Assembly: GCF_003412465.1 (NCBI RefSeq) | Contig: NZ_QTJV01000001.1 | Location: 1,116,001 to 1,180,000, forward strand | Direction: 5' to 3' | DNA: 64,000 bases | Origin: Chitinophaga silvisoli | Lineage (GTDB): Bacteria; Bacteroidota; Bacteroidia; Chitinophagales; Chitinophagaceae | Notes under the pieces: generated by a model | Database searches by the model: none | The model's input: only the letters and a program-made list of their open reading frames with translations | Told to the model about the DNA's origin: nothing | Translations under genes and position numbers: made by a program | Shown here: positions 45,402-54,872 of the stretch, one piece after another | Layout: each line of letters opens with the position of its first letter | Position numbering within the stretch: the stretch's first letter is position 1

Positions 45402-45749
45402 AAATGTATTGATATAATAGGTATAGGGTATTCGGGGCTATTCAGGTTACGACGATCAATAACTACAATGTACAACAGGTAAATTCAATATACACAAACT
45501 GTCCTGGATGAAACTGAACGTAATATTAGTAAAATTTTAACATTGCAAAAATAATTTATTTGTGTCTGAGGGGTAGAGAATTTATTATGCGATCAAAATC
45601 AATTTGATGAATAATCAGAAGCTCAGGAATTTCTTGTCCAACTGTAACCTTCTTTTCATCAGAACCGTTTAACATTCGACAACACCCACGATCTATTCAG
45701 ACTTGTAGCCGTAGCCGGGACAATCATTATCTCTTAAAACTCTAATGGA
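45402..45749. other. divergent intergenic region between surface operon and MNIO cassette
   Basis: 348 bp without a convincing gene; the longest in-frame Met ORF I read is 21 codons. On the minus strand a TATTTTTG -7 element (45546-45553 read backwards) could start the surface operon with a leader of about 140 nt, though no good -33 TTTG is seen. No clear TAnnTTTG precedes the plus-strand peptide gene, which may use the ECF sigma encoded downstream. Confidence 0.4.
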
Positions 45750-45929
45750 ATGAAGCTTTCCAAATCACTCCTCAGCGCCATTATGATCGGCATCGCCGTT
45801 CAGACAACCGTCGTTTCATGCTCGAAAGACGAACAGGTGAAACCAAAGAAAACCGATCAGGCAAACAAACAAAATGAGTCTAAACCAGACGAGAACCTGG
45901 GCAACTGCCCTGCTTGTGGAATGGGTTGA
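45750..45929 (+). CDS. putative MNIO-RiPP precursor, lipoprotein-like, ends NCPACGMG
   Basis: A 59-aa peptide. Residues 1-24 form a lipoprotein-type signal (LLSAIMIGIAVQTT then VVSC, Cys24 as lipobox cysteine). A charged Lys/Asp/Gln linker (about 25-50) follows, then the tail NCPACGMG with Cys53 and Cys56. The enzyme gene starts 24 nt later. As I recall, similar short Cys-tail peptides beside DUF692 genes in Bacteroidota have been annotated as chryseobasin-related. I infer that the CPAC cysteines are the modified residues and bind metal after modification. Too short for routine gene callers. Confidence 0.72.
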   Translation: MKLSKSLLSAIMIGIAVQTTVVSCSKDEQVKPKKTDQANKQNESKPDENLGNCPACGMG

Positions 45930-45953
45930 TTAATGTAAACTGATATTTAAACG

Positions 45954-47069
45954 GTGCCTGAAATACTTTCTGCTGTAGCCTGTAACCTGGATGCAAATAT
46001 CCTTGCTGCCTGCCTGCCCCTGATGGAAGAATCCCGGGTAGAAGCCATAGAATGGTCATTCGATGCCTTATATAAAGTGAAGCAAGTACCTGACTGGTTC
46101 AGGGAACTTTTGACCGCTTTCAGCGATGAAAATCGCCTGATAGGTCATGGGGTTTTCTTTTCTCTCTTCTCAGGAAAATGGCTGCCTGAACAGCAAGCAT
46201 GGCTTGATCATCTAAAGCATACATCGACGGAGTTCTCCTTTGATCACATCACGGAGCACTTTGGCTTTATGACGGGCAAGGATTTTCATCATGGTGCACC
46301 TTTAAATATCCCTTATTCCGCTGCCACGCTCAGCATTGGCAGAGACAGGCTCAAAAGAATCTACAATGCCTGTGGACGGCCTGTAGGCCTGGAAAACCTG
46401 GCCTTTTCCTATTCGCTGGACGAAGTAAAACGGCATGGTGCCTTCCTGGACCAGCTGCTTGCACCCGTCAATGGTTTTATTATTTTGGATTTACATAACC
46501 TCTATTGTCAGCTCAGGAACTTTGATCTGGCCTTCGACGACCTGATCAGCCTGTACCCGCTGGATAAAGTGCGTGAGATCCACATCTCCGGCGGTAGCTG
46601 GGACGATTCTGCCGCATCTCCCGATCGTAGTATCAGGAGAGATACGCACGATGAAGCCGTGCCGCCGGAGGTCTTTCAACTGCTTGAATGGACCCTGCCT
46701 AAATGCCCGCATCTGAAATATGTGGTGCTGGAACAACTGGGTAATGGCCTTGTTTCCCAGGAAAGCAAGGCTGCTTTTTACAATGATTTCCTGCACATGC
46801 AGGAAATAGTTTCCCAAAGCAATAATAAATACAGCGACAATTCTTTCCTCCCCTTACTCCCTACTACAACTGGCCCTGCTGTAGAAGACCTTGCATTATA
46901 CCAGCAACAACTGGAACTATCTGCTATTTTGGAAACCGCAGCTTCGTATGATTCGGCCATGCATTTGCTGGCGCAATCTTCACTGGCCAACTCGGATTGG
47001 AGAATCGAACAATGGGAACCCTATATGATAGAAACAGCAGTTAAAATTGCCGGGAAGTGGAAGAAATGA
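45954..47069 (+). CDS. DUF692/MNIO multinuclear non-haem iron oxidase
   Basis: A 371-aa protein of the MbnB/TglH/ChrH enzyme class, which oxidatively rearranges cysteines in ribosomal peptides. The TIM-barrel metal ligands appear in order: His65 (LIGHGVFF), His98 and Glu101/His102 (DHITEHFGF), Glu147-Asn148 (LENLAF), Asp179 and Asn182 (ILDLHNLY), His210 (REIHISGG), Asp230/His232 (RRDTHDEAV) and Glu260 (VVLEQLGNG). The start is GTG, as a stop lies two codons upstream. A C-terminal extension of about 85 residues, beyond the usual 280, may replace the separate partner protein. No partner gene is present. Confidence 0.9.
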   Translation: MPEILSAVACNLDANILAACLPLMEESRVEAIEWSFDALYKVKQVPDWFRELLTAFSDENRLIGHGVFFSLFSGKWLPEQQAWLDHLKHTSTEFSFDHITEHFGFMTGKDFHHGAPLNIPYSAATLSIGRDRLKRIYNACGRPVGLENLAFSYSLDEVKRHGAFLDQLLAPVNGFIILDLHNLYCQLRNFDLAFDDLISLYPLDKVREIHISGGSWDDSAASPDRSIRRDTHDEAVPPEVFQLLEWTLPKCPHLKYVVLEQLGNGLVSQESKAAFYNDFLHMQEIVSQSNNKYSDNSFLPLLPTTTGPAVEDLALYQQQLELSAILETAASYDSAMHLLAQSSLANSDWRIEQWEPYMIETAVKIAGKWKK

Positions 47070-47091
47070 AATTTGTTTTTATATTTATGCT

Positions 47092-47643
47092 ATGTCCACG
47101 TTAAATTCCATTTCTGCATTGAAAGAAGGCGATCCTTCTGTTTTCAGTGACATCTTCCACGAGTTTCACAAGAAGGTCTATTTTTACGTGCTCTCTAAAA
47201 CTCATTCCCCTTACATCGCCGAAGAAACCACACAGATCACCTTTATTAAGTTATGGAATTACAGGGAACAGCTGGACGAATCCGAGCTGGTGGACAAATT
47301 AATCTTCCGTATTGCCAAAGCTACATTCATTGATTTGCTTCGTAAGGAAGCTGTAAAAGAACGTTTCCTTCAACAGGAATCTCCTGCAAAAACCGATGAC
47401 CCAAACACACTGGAAACCATTGCATCGAAAGAACTTTTATCGAGAGTCAGACAAGTCGTGGAGGAAATGCCGCCCATGAGAAGAAAAGTATTTGAATTAA
47501 GCAGGTACGAATTTAAAACCTATAAAGAGATTGCAGCACAACTCTCGCTATCTGTAAAAACTGTAGAAAATCATATGTCGCTAGCACTCAGTTATTTAAG
47601 AGAACTACTGCTCTTCCTCCTCCTTTTACTTTACCTCTGCTAA
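47092..47643 (+). CDS. ECF sigma factor, FecI/Bacteroidota type
   Basis: A 183-aa RNA polymerase sigma-70 family factor. Region 2 is DIFHEFHKKVYFYVLSK through AEETTQITFIKLWN, and region 4 is VEEMPPMRRKVFELSRYEFKTYKEIAAQLSLSVKTVENHMSLAL. The C-terminus has a run of Leu residues. It begins 22 nt after the MNIO stop, leaving no room for a conventional separate promoter except inside that gene. With FecR it would be released when the SusC transporter senses substrate. Confidence 0.9.
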   Translation: MSTLNSISALKEGDPSVFSDIFHEFHKKVYFYVLSKTHSPYIAEETTQITFIKLWNYREQLDESELVDKLIFRIAKATFIDLLRKEAVKERFLQQESPAKTDDPNTLETIASKELLSRVRQVVEEMPPMRRKVFELSRYEFKTYKEIAAQLSLSVKTVENHMSLALSYLRELLLFLLLLLYLC

Positions 47644-47722
47644 AAAAAATAACCCGGGCTATTAGGGGTAGGCCCTTTTTCAAACGATATTATTTCAAAG
47701 CGCCATTATTTAACTGGAACTG

Positions 47723-48769
47723 ATGCAAAGGGAATTGATCGACAAATATTTCAGAAATGAATGCTCTGAAGAAGAAAAGAAGCAGGTAAAGGAATATTTA
47801 TGGAATAATCCCGGGGAATGGAATAAGTATGTAAATGAAGCCGACTGGGATAATTTTATAACAAATGATGAACTGGATCCCGGTTTAACTGAGCAGCTGT
47901 ACGCACAGGTAAGTGAACAAACTTTTAAAAAGCGCCGCAAAGGAAGGATCTACTGGATGGCAGCGGCAGCTGTAGCCGCATTGCTCATCGGAACAGTCTG
48001 GAGTTATTTAGTGGTCAGTCATACAGGCTTTTCCAAAGCAGGACTGGATGCATACACTGCCGGCAAGCTGGCCGAAACAGCCAATGGATCGGATACCACC
48101 ATGCGGTTGATACTGGATGATGGCTCCCTTGTGCTGCTTTCTCCACATAGCAGCATTCGTTATCATGAGCCATTCGCCAGCGGAAAGAGCAGGGTGATTT
48201 ACCTGGAAGGAAAAGCCTTTTTTGAGGTAAGCACAGATCACAACAGACCGTTTCTCGTACATGCCGACAGGCTGGTTACTACTGTATTAGGAACCGCCTT
48301 CACGATAGAAGCATTCAATGAAAGCAGCTTTGTAAAAGTGAAGTTACATAATGGCAAAGTTCAGGTAGCACCCATTAATACCGTTCATGAAAAATGGAAT
48401 GAAAAAGAAATATTAAAACCCGGTGATGAACTGACCTATGATAAAGGGACAATGCTGGCGAGTGTGAAACGATACATCCAGGTAGAGAAACTAGTCAAGG
48501 CAGGACCTGTTGATCTTAAAAACAGCAACATTCGCAGGCCTGATATTTATACATTTGATATCTCACCACTCTCAGATGTATTCGACCAGCTCAGCGTCTA
48601 TTACCAGGTAGATATTTATTATTATCCTTCCGATATACAGGACAAGTATTTTTCCGGGAAGATGCGTAAATCTGACACCTTAGAAACTATTCTGAATGAT
48701 ATAGGATTATTGAACCACCTAAAGATTATAAAAGAGGAGCAACACTACATTATTCGTAAGAAAAACTAG
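47723..48769 (+). CDS. FecR-family anti-sigma factor
   Basis: A 348-aa single-pass inner-membrane regulator. The N-terminal 75 residues are the anti-sigma tail; the helix is at about 76-98 (IYWMAAAAVAALLIGTVWS). The periplasmic FecR domain (about 110-215) has MRLILDDGSLVLLSPHSSIRY and GKAFFEVSTDHNRPFLVHAD, followed by a C-terminal DUF4974-like domain (about 270-348, FDISPLSDVFDQLSVYYQVDI). It passes the transporter signal to the ECF sigma encoded just upstream. Confidence 0.92.
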   Translation: MQRELIDKYFRNECSEEEKKQVKEYLWNNPGEWNKYVNEADWDNFITNDELDPGLTEQLYAQVSEQTFKKRRKGRIYWMAAAAVAALLIGTVWSYLVVSHTGFSKAGLDAYTAGKLAETANGSDTTMRLILDDGSLVLLSPHSSIRYHEPFASGKSRVIYLEGKAFFEVSTDHNRPFLVHADRLVTTVLGTAFTIEAFNESSFVKVKLHNGKVQVAPINTVHEKWNEKEILKPGDELTYDKGTMLASVKRYIQVEKLVKAGPVDLKNSNIRRPDIYTFDISPLSDVFDQLSVYYQVDIYYYPSDIQDKYFSGKMRKSDTLETILNDIGLLNHLKIIKEEQHYIIRKKN

Positions 48770-48857
48770 CCAAACTATAAATATGAAAACTAGCAACAAT
48801 CGTTGATCCAATCAGCGAAGGGACTTTATTTGTCTAACTAATTACAGCAGATAAAAA

Positions 48858-51800
48858 ATGAAAAAACTAAATTCCACGTTCGCCGTGCTCTGCATAGCGG
48901 TCATTTACAGCTTTGTCCCATTATTACTCATTGCCCAACCAAATCAGGGACGCTCGGATGTTACCGGTATAGTAAAAAGCGAGCAGACAGGGGAAGCACT
49001 CTGGGGTGTAAGCGTAACAGTTAAAAACGCAGCAAACAATTTCACTGCTTCCGTACAGACAGACAGCACAGGCCTTTTTACATTTAGCAGACTACCCGCA
49101 GGCCCGGGATATACTTTCACCTTTTCATTTATTGGGTACGAGCCGCAAACACTTTCCGGGTATAACCTGAAAGGAGGTGCAGACTTCTCTTTGAGAGTAG
49201 ACCTTCACTACGCAGAACAGAAAATAAACGAAGTAGTGGTAGTAGGCTATGGCTCTATGCAGAAAAAAGACCTGACAGGGTCCATCAGCCAACTCAAAAC
49301 CGCAAAACTGGAAAAGGAAAGTCCCCGCTCCATACAGGACTTACTGCGCAGTGGAGTGCCGGGCCTGATCATCGGGCAAAGTGCCTCTGCAAAAGGAGGA
49401 GGCGATATCCAGGTGAGAGGACAACGTTCCTTAAAAGCCAGTAATGATCCCCTCATCGTATTGGATGGTGTAATCTTTTTCGGTGAACTTTCTGAAATCA
49501 ATCCACAGGACGTAGAGCACTTTGATGTATTGAAAGATGCTTCTGCAGCAGCAATTTACGGTGCCAAATCGGCCAATGGTGTCATTATCATCACCACTAA
49601 AAAAGGTGCTTCTGAAAAACCTACCATCCGCTTTGATGCCAGCACAGGTATCGCCACCTTAGGTAAATCAAGGCATGTATATGATGCCCCCGGTTACCTG
49701 CAATACCGTTCTGATTTGTTTAATAGTACCACCAGGTGGGAGACCCCTGCAAAGTACATGAAACCTACACAGGAGAACCTGGATAAATACGGTATCAGCC
49801 TGGATGACTGGAAAGCATATGATGCCATCACCGGCACACCGGAAGAGATCTGGTTGCTGCGCCTGGGACTCTTTGACAAAGAACTCGCCAACTATAAAAA
49901 AGGCCGTACCTACGACTGGTTCAAAGGTTCCTTTCAGCATGGTGTACAACAGAATTATAATGTGAGCTTTTCCGGCAGAAGCAAAGATGCGCTCAACTAT
50001 TATTTCTCTTTAGGCTACCTGAACAATGAAGGGATTATCGTAGGCGATAAATACCGTGCGTACAGGGCTAACATCAAGTTAGACGGAAAGGTGAATAAAT
50101 GGATGCACACAGGATTGAACATCAATTTCCAGGACCGCTCAGATGGTAACCTGGCCGTGGACTGGGAAGGCCAGATCATCCAGAACTCTCCCTTTTCAAA
50201 TCCTTATGACACGCTCGGCAGACTGGATGGACAGCCAATGGGTGCCAGTGTGAACCAGGGTAAGAACTCCCTGTATGATAACTCCTACAAGGAACTGGAA
50301 AAAGGATTTACTGTTCTGAATACGACCTTATACCAGACCATCAAACTGCCTTTTAATATCACCTATCAGCTGAACTTCTCACCCAGAATGCAGTGGTTTT
50401 ACAACAGGTACCATGAATCACAGAATAATCCATTGTGGACAGATAATGGAAAGGTGATCAGGGAGAACACGAAGAACTTCGACTGGCAGATAGATAATAT
50501 CATTACCTGGGATTACAGGTTTGCACAAAAGCATGCAGTAAAGGTGACACTCCTGCAGAATGCAGAAGAACACAGATCCTGGAATGAAGCGATCACCGCA
50601 ACGGATTTCACGCCTACAGATGCATTGGGCTTTCATAACCTGGGTGCTGCGAATCCGCTGAAGACGACCGTGAGCAGCAACGATACCCACAGCACCGGCG
50701 ATGCATTGATGGCACGTTTATTCTATTCTTACGATAACCGCTATATGCTCACCGCTTCCATACGCAGAGATGGTTATTCTGCATTTGGTGCTTCCAATCC
50801 AAGAGCTACTTTCCCTTCACTGGCGGTTGCCTGGAGTTTTGCAAATGAAAGCTTTTTCCACTGGACACCGATGAGCACAGGTAAACTGCGCCTGTCATGG
50901 GGTATGAATGGCAACCGCTCCATCGGTATTTACCAGGCATTGTCTAACCTGACCACAGGTGCGGGCAGGTATCCTTATGTAACAAGTAATGGCACCGTGT
51001 ATGAATTATCTCAGCTCTATGTAGACCGCATGGCGAACTATGACCTGAAATGGGAAGCTACATCTGCATGGAACATAGGCCTGGATTTTGGCTTCTTTGA
51101 CAATAAGCTGACCGGCAATATCGAAGCTTACTATATGCCTACCACAGACCTGTTGATGGATCAGACCCTGCCGGACTTTACCGGCTTCAGCACCGTCACC
51201 ACCAACCTGGGTGAAGTGGTGAATAAAGGTTTTGAACTGGGACTGACTGCGCAGACCATGAGTCGCAAAAACTTTGAATGGAATACCACCTTCGGTGTTT
51301 CTATGAACAGGAACCAGGTAAAACATCTCTACTATACCTATGAGGATCAGCTGGATGGAAACGGCAATATCGTGGGCTCTAAAGAAATCGATGATCTTAA
51401 AAACGGTTGGTTCATCGGCCATGATATTGCTTCCATCTGGACTTATAATGTACAGGGCATCTGGCAGGAAAAAGAGCGGGACCAGGCCGCTAAATACGGG
51501 GAGATCCCCGGGGATGTGAAAGTAGAAGATGTAAACCAGGACGGTAAGTATACCAATGAGGATAAGCAATTCCAGGGTATGACTACGCCACGCTTCCGGT
51601 TTACATTGCGCAATGATTTCACCCTGTTTAAGAACATCGACTTCTCCTTCAACGTCTATTCCAACTGGGGGCATAAAGCACTTTCCACAGATTACCTGAA
51701 TAACGTAGGTGCACAAACTGACAGGCAGAATGCTTATGTGAGGAAATACTGGACACCGGACAATCCTTCCAATACATATGCAAGACTGAATTCTACAAAT

Positions 51801-52037
51801 GTGCAGAACATTTCACCTTCCCGCGTGATTGATAAGTCATATATCCGGCTGGACAACGTATCCATTTCCTACACACTCCCGGCCCGTTTAATCAGGAGAA
51901 TAGATATGGCGCAGCTGAAAGTATATGCAGGGGTACGAAACGTCGCTGTATGGGCTAAAAACTGGGAATACTGGGATCCTGAAACCACTTCACTGATGCC
52001 CCGTTATTATACAATAGGTGCGACTGCCTCATTTTAA
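48858..52037 (+). CDS. SusC/RagA-family TonB-dependent outer-membrane transporter
   Basis: A 1059-aa receptor with signal peptide (ending LLLIAQ), an N-terminal carboxypeptidase-regulatory-like domain (about 30-115, VTGIVKSEQTGEALWGV), the family motif VVVGYGSMQKKDLTGSIS, a plug domain, and a 22-strand barrel ending GATASF. It imports a ligand too large for porins using TonB energy. With SusD directly downstream and ECF/FecR upstream it is a complete regulated uptake unit. No glycosidase is present, so the cargo need not be a glycan. Confidence 0.95.
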   Translation: MKKLNSTFAVLCIAVIYSFVPLLLIAQPNQGRSDVTGIVKSEQTGEALWGVSVTVKNAANNFTASVQTDSTGLFTFSRLPAGPGYTFTFSFIGYEPQTLSGYNLKGGADFSLRVDLHYAEQKINEVVVVGYGSMQKKDLTGSISQLKTAKLEKESPRSIQDLLRSGVPGLIIGQSASAKGGGDIQVRGQRSLKASNDPLIVLDGVIFFGELSEINPQDVEHFDVLKDASAAAIYGAKSANGVIIITTKKGASEKPTIRFDASTGIATLGKSRHVYDAPGYLQYRSDLFNSTTRWETPAKYMKPTQENLDKYGISLDDWKAYDAITGTPEEIWLLRLGLFDKELANYKKGRTYDWFKGSFQHGVQQNYNVSFSGRSKDALNYYFSLGYLNNEGIIVGDKYRAYRANIKLDGKVNKWMHTGLNINFQDRSDGNLAVDWEGQIIQNSPFSNPYDTLGRLDGQPMGASVNQGKNSLYDNSYKELEKGFTVLNTTLYQTIKLPFNITYQLNFSPRMQWFYNRYHESQNNPLWTDNGKVIRENTKNFDWQIDNIITWDYRFAQKHAVKVTLLQNAEEHRSWNEAITATDFTPTDALGFHNLGAANPLKTTVSSNDTHSTGDALMARLFYSYDNRYMLTASIRRDGYSAFGASNPRATFPSLAVAWSFANESFFHWTPMSTGKLRLSWGMNGNRSIGIYQALSNLTTGAGRYPYVTSNGTVYELSQLYVDRMANYDLKWEATSAWNIGLDFGFFDNKLTGNIEAYYMPTTDLLMDQTLPDFTGFSTVTTNLGEVVNKGFELGLTAQTMSRKNFEWNTTFGVSMNRNQVKHLYYTYEDQLDGNGNIVGSKEIDDLKNGWFIGHDIASIWTYNVQGIWQEKERDQAAKYGEIPGDVKVEDVNQDGKYTNEDKQFQGMTTPRFRFTLRNDFTLFKNIDFSFNVYSNWGHKALSTDYLNNVGAQTDRQNAYVRKYWTPDNPSNTYARLNSTNVQNISPSRVIDKSYIRLDNVSISYTLPARLIRRIDMAQLKVYAGVRNVAVWAKNWEYWDPETTSLMPRYYTIGATASF

Positions 52038-52056
52038 TGTTTCAAACTGAACTGAT

Positions 52057-53946
52057 ATGAAGAGCTATATAACTATTATTCTGCTGGCATTGATGACATT
52101 CGTGCCTACCAGCTGTAAGAAAGATTTCCTCAATCCGGATCCGCTTTCGTTCTACGAACCTGCTGTGACTTTCACCACCAAAGAAGGTTTGCAGGCAGCG
52201 ATCACCAGTTGTAACAGGAACCTGACCTACGTGTGGACAGGAGAGGGCTGTCCCCTGCTGACAGATTTGCTTTTTTCAGATGTTGCAATCGATGGTACTA
52301 CAGACAAATCAGGGCCTGCGCAGGATCTGAATGCCATGATTACCCCTACATCGAACAACAATGATATCAATACGAACAAGATCAACTGGTTTTGGTTCGA
52401 GGGATATAAAGGGGTGAAATATGCCAATACTATTATTTCAAACCTCCCCCGGGTAAAAGGCTTGGATACTACCCTGCGTGACCAGATGATGGGCATGGCT
52501 TATTTCCATCGCACCTTCCGGTATATGTGGCTGATCTTTGATTTTGGAGACATCCCGTTTCTGACGAAGGAGATCACGAGTACCAAGTTCAATTTCCGTT
52601 CTACGAAAAGAAGCGTGATCCTGCAGCAGCTGGTGGCTGACATGGAGTTTGCCGTAAAGCATGTACCTGCTGCGGGCGATTATGGTATGGTGACTAAAGG
52701 TGCCTGCCAGCAATTGCTGATCAAGTGTTATCTGGCAAGCAATGAATTTGACAAGGCGATCAATGTAGCGAATGACCTGATTAATACAGAAGGTTATTCA
52801 TTGATGACAGCGCCTTTTGGCACCTTTGTAAACCCGATGCCGGCTGTGCACAATATCACCAGGAATGTGATATGGGACCTGCATCGTGGCGTAAATAAAT
52901 CAATTGCTGCGAATAAGGAGACCATTTTTAACATCATCAGCAGGGAAGACCTGATCAACAGCCGGCAGGATATGGTCACCATGAGAAATGCAGTGCCTTT
53001 TTACTCAGGTTCTGGCAATCAGCTGATCAGCACCCCTTCCGGTAAACCGGGACTGAGTGCCAGTTATTCAGCTACAAAAGATAAAATAGATCTCCGTAAA
53101 ACCTACGGCAGGGGCATTGCTAAAACAAGACCTACCTGGTATAGCCGTTTTACTATCTGGACAGATACGAGTGATCTGCGTCATAGCAGGAGTACGGGCA
53201 ACTGGATGAACATGGAGGATATGGTGTATAACAATCCTAATTTGCTGAGCAGCGGTGATCCCTATTACGGCAAGCATGTGCAGCTCTATAACGATGCCGG
53301 CAAACTGTTGGTGACGGATACTATAAGGACCTATTTTGACTGGCCGCATTACAAACTCTGGGTAGAGACGCCCAGGAATGAAACGATTGATAACTATAAC
53401 GGAGGTGCCAGTGACTGGTATATTTATCGCCTGGCAGAAACTTATTTGCTGCGTGCAGAGGCCTATTTCTGGAAAGGGAACCTGGCTGCCGCAGCTGAAG
53501 ATGTGAATGTGGTTCGTCGTCGTGCACATTGCACACAGATGTACAGTGCCGGAGATATGAACATGGGTGTCATACTTGATGAAAGGGCCCGCGAGTTGTA
53601 CTACGAAGAGATGCGGCATGTGGAGTTAAGCCGCATCTCTTACATCTTTGCCCGCACTCACCAGTCAGATGAATTCGGGAAATCTTATACAGAAGAGAAT
53701 CTCTCCGTGAGCAGCTACTGGTATGAGCGATTGACTAGGTACAATAACTTTTATAACAAGGGCGTGAAAACGACCTATGGCACCGTGTTTACAGCCAGTC
53801 CTTACCACATCTTATGGCCGGTACCGCAGTCAGACATAGATGCAAACAGAGAAGGCCGCCTGAATCAGAATTATGGTTATTCAGGATATGAGAAGAATGA
53901 GCCCCCGATAGATAACCTGGAAGATGCAATTAAGGCACAGGAGTAG
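52057..53946 (+). CDS. SusD/RagB-family surface lipoprotein
   Basis: A 629-aa lipoprotein with lipobox ending at Cys20 (VPTSC). The TPR-like SusD helices start at KDFLNPDPLSFYEPAVTF and include YWLIFDFGDIPFLTKE-type and LAETYLLRAEAYFWKGN sequences, with the conserved C-terminal NVVRRRAH region. It lids the SusC barrel and binds the ligand. It lies 19 nt after susC; a hairpin repeat follows 14 nt after its stop. Confidence 0.94.
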   Translation: MKSYITIILLALMTFVPTSCKKDFLNPDPLSFYEPAVTFTTKEGLQAAITSCNRNLTYVWTGEGCPLLTDLLFSDVAIDGTTDKSGPAQDLNAMITPTSNNNDINTNKINWFWFEGYKGVKYANTIISNLPRVKGLDTTLRDQMMGMAYFHRTFRYMWLIFDFGDIPFLTKEITSTKFNFRSTKRSVILQQLVADMEFAVKHVPAAGDYGMVTKGACQQLLIKCYLASNEFDKAINVANDLINTEGYSLMTAPFGTFVNPMPAVHNITRNVIWDLHRGVNKSIAANKETIFNIISREDLINSRQDMVTMRNAVPFYSGSGNQLISTPSGKPGLSASYSATKDKIDLRKTYGRGIAKTRPTWYSRFTIWTDTSDLRHSRSTGNWMNMEDMVYNNPNLLSSGDPYYGKHVQLYNDAGKLLVTDTIRTYFDWPHYKLWVETPRNETIDNYNGGASDWYIYRLAETYLLRAEAYFWKGNLAAAAEDVNVVRRRAHCTQMYSAGDMNMGVILDERARELYYEEMRHVELSRISYIFARTHQSDEFGKSYTEENLSVSSYWYERLTRYNNFYNKGVKTTYGTVFTASPYHILWPVPQSDIDANREGRLNQNYGYSGYEKNEPPIDNLEDAIKAQE

Positions 53947-53960
53947 CAATTTAAGCACAG

Positions 53961-54019
53961 AGCGCTTGTGTCAAAAAGTAAGGCTCAGGATCCTCAGATT
54001 ACTTTTTGATACAAGCGCT
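53961..54019. repeat. hairpin element related to dispersed repeat, terminator of sus cassette
   Basis: Arms AGCGCTTGTGTCAAAAAGTA (53961-53980) and TACTTTTTGATACAAGCGCT (54000-54019) pair across a 19-nt loop. The inner GTATCAAAAAGTA core is shared with the other copies but the outer arm is AGCGCT instead of GAGG. It lies after susD and before a convergent gene. Confidence 0.75.
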
Positions 54020-54163
54020 TTATTATTCATAGTTAATCCGGTTCCACATACAAACACCTGTAATTTTATGCCTGTTCCTGCCGGCTGCCTGTACTAAAGT
54101 GGACGGTCTCCATACGTATGCAGATGAATTAATCCTCGAAACAACCTTTACAAATCCCTTTTT

Positions 54164-54664
54164 TCAACGCTTTGCACCCTTGGCAGCAGCTATTTTATTT
54201 TTAATGTAAGTGATCTCATCAGCGCCCAGTACATCTTTTTTAACAAGATAACCCTCACGGGTAGATGATTTTAGTACCAGGAAGCCGGCTATTTCCTTTA
54301 CCTCCCTGATATGTGACCATGCGAGGTCGCTTTTAAAATCTTCTCCCTGTATATGTACACCTGCATCATCAAACTCATAGAGCAGTTCCTGTTTCAGGAA
54401 TGCATTCCTCATGCGCGTTAAAATAATTAAGCCAGTCATTATCAGTGGATAAAAGAGTAATACCACGGCATATGGGAGTGAAAAATAAAGGCCTTTATTA
54501 TAATAGTCGATGATCCCGTAAGCTACCAATGCCGGCATGGTGAGCGAGTAAAGCCCGGCAGTAGCAAGGATAATGGTCATCGGTTTCCTGTAATAAGACG
54601 TAATCAGAAACCTGGCATACTCGAGCGGAGTGATCTTGAAACTAATGGATAGTAGGCTCTTCAT
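54164..54664 (-). CDS. YcxB-like membrane protein
   Basis: A 166-aa protein with two membrane helices (about residues 30-52 and 62-84) and a cytoplasmic C-terminal domain with the YcxB pattern (LLYEFDDAGVHIQGEDFKSDLAWSHIREVKE, then LVLKSSTREGYLVKKD). Function of the family unknown. Monocistronic. Confidence 0.7.
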   Translation of the reverse strand: MKSLLSISFKITPLEYARFLITSYYRKPMTIILATAGLYSLTMPALVAYGIIDYYNKGLYFSLPYAVVLLFYPLIMTGLIILTRMRNAFLKQELLYEFDDAGVHIQGEDFKSDLAWSHIREVKEIAGFLVLKSSTREGYLVKKDVLGADEITYIKNKIAAAKGAKR

Positions 54665-54872
54665 ACGGCATTGAATAAGTGCTGATTTTGACTCAATATA
54701 CTCAAATTATATAATATCGTTCAGGCGGGCGCTACCATTCATTTCTTGTAAAAGAAATGTCAGATATCATGTGTTTTCATGATTTTTATCCTATTTCGTT
54801 TTGTCTTTTTTAGCTTTCGTCGTAATTTCGCGGCCGAATTTTCGAATAATTATCAAAGATCCCAACAGAGAA

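Noticed and set aside
47644..47722. terminator between sigma and fecR
   Set aside because: GGGCTA...TAGGCCC plus T-run is a weak hairpin with a bulge; too weak to claim, and the two genes are normally co-expressed.
51006..51716. 236-aa minus-strand frame inside susC
   Set aside because: Antisense shadow of a clear SusC gene with no promoter or motif.
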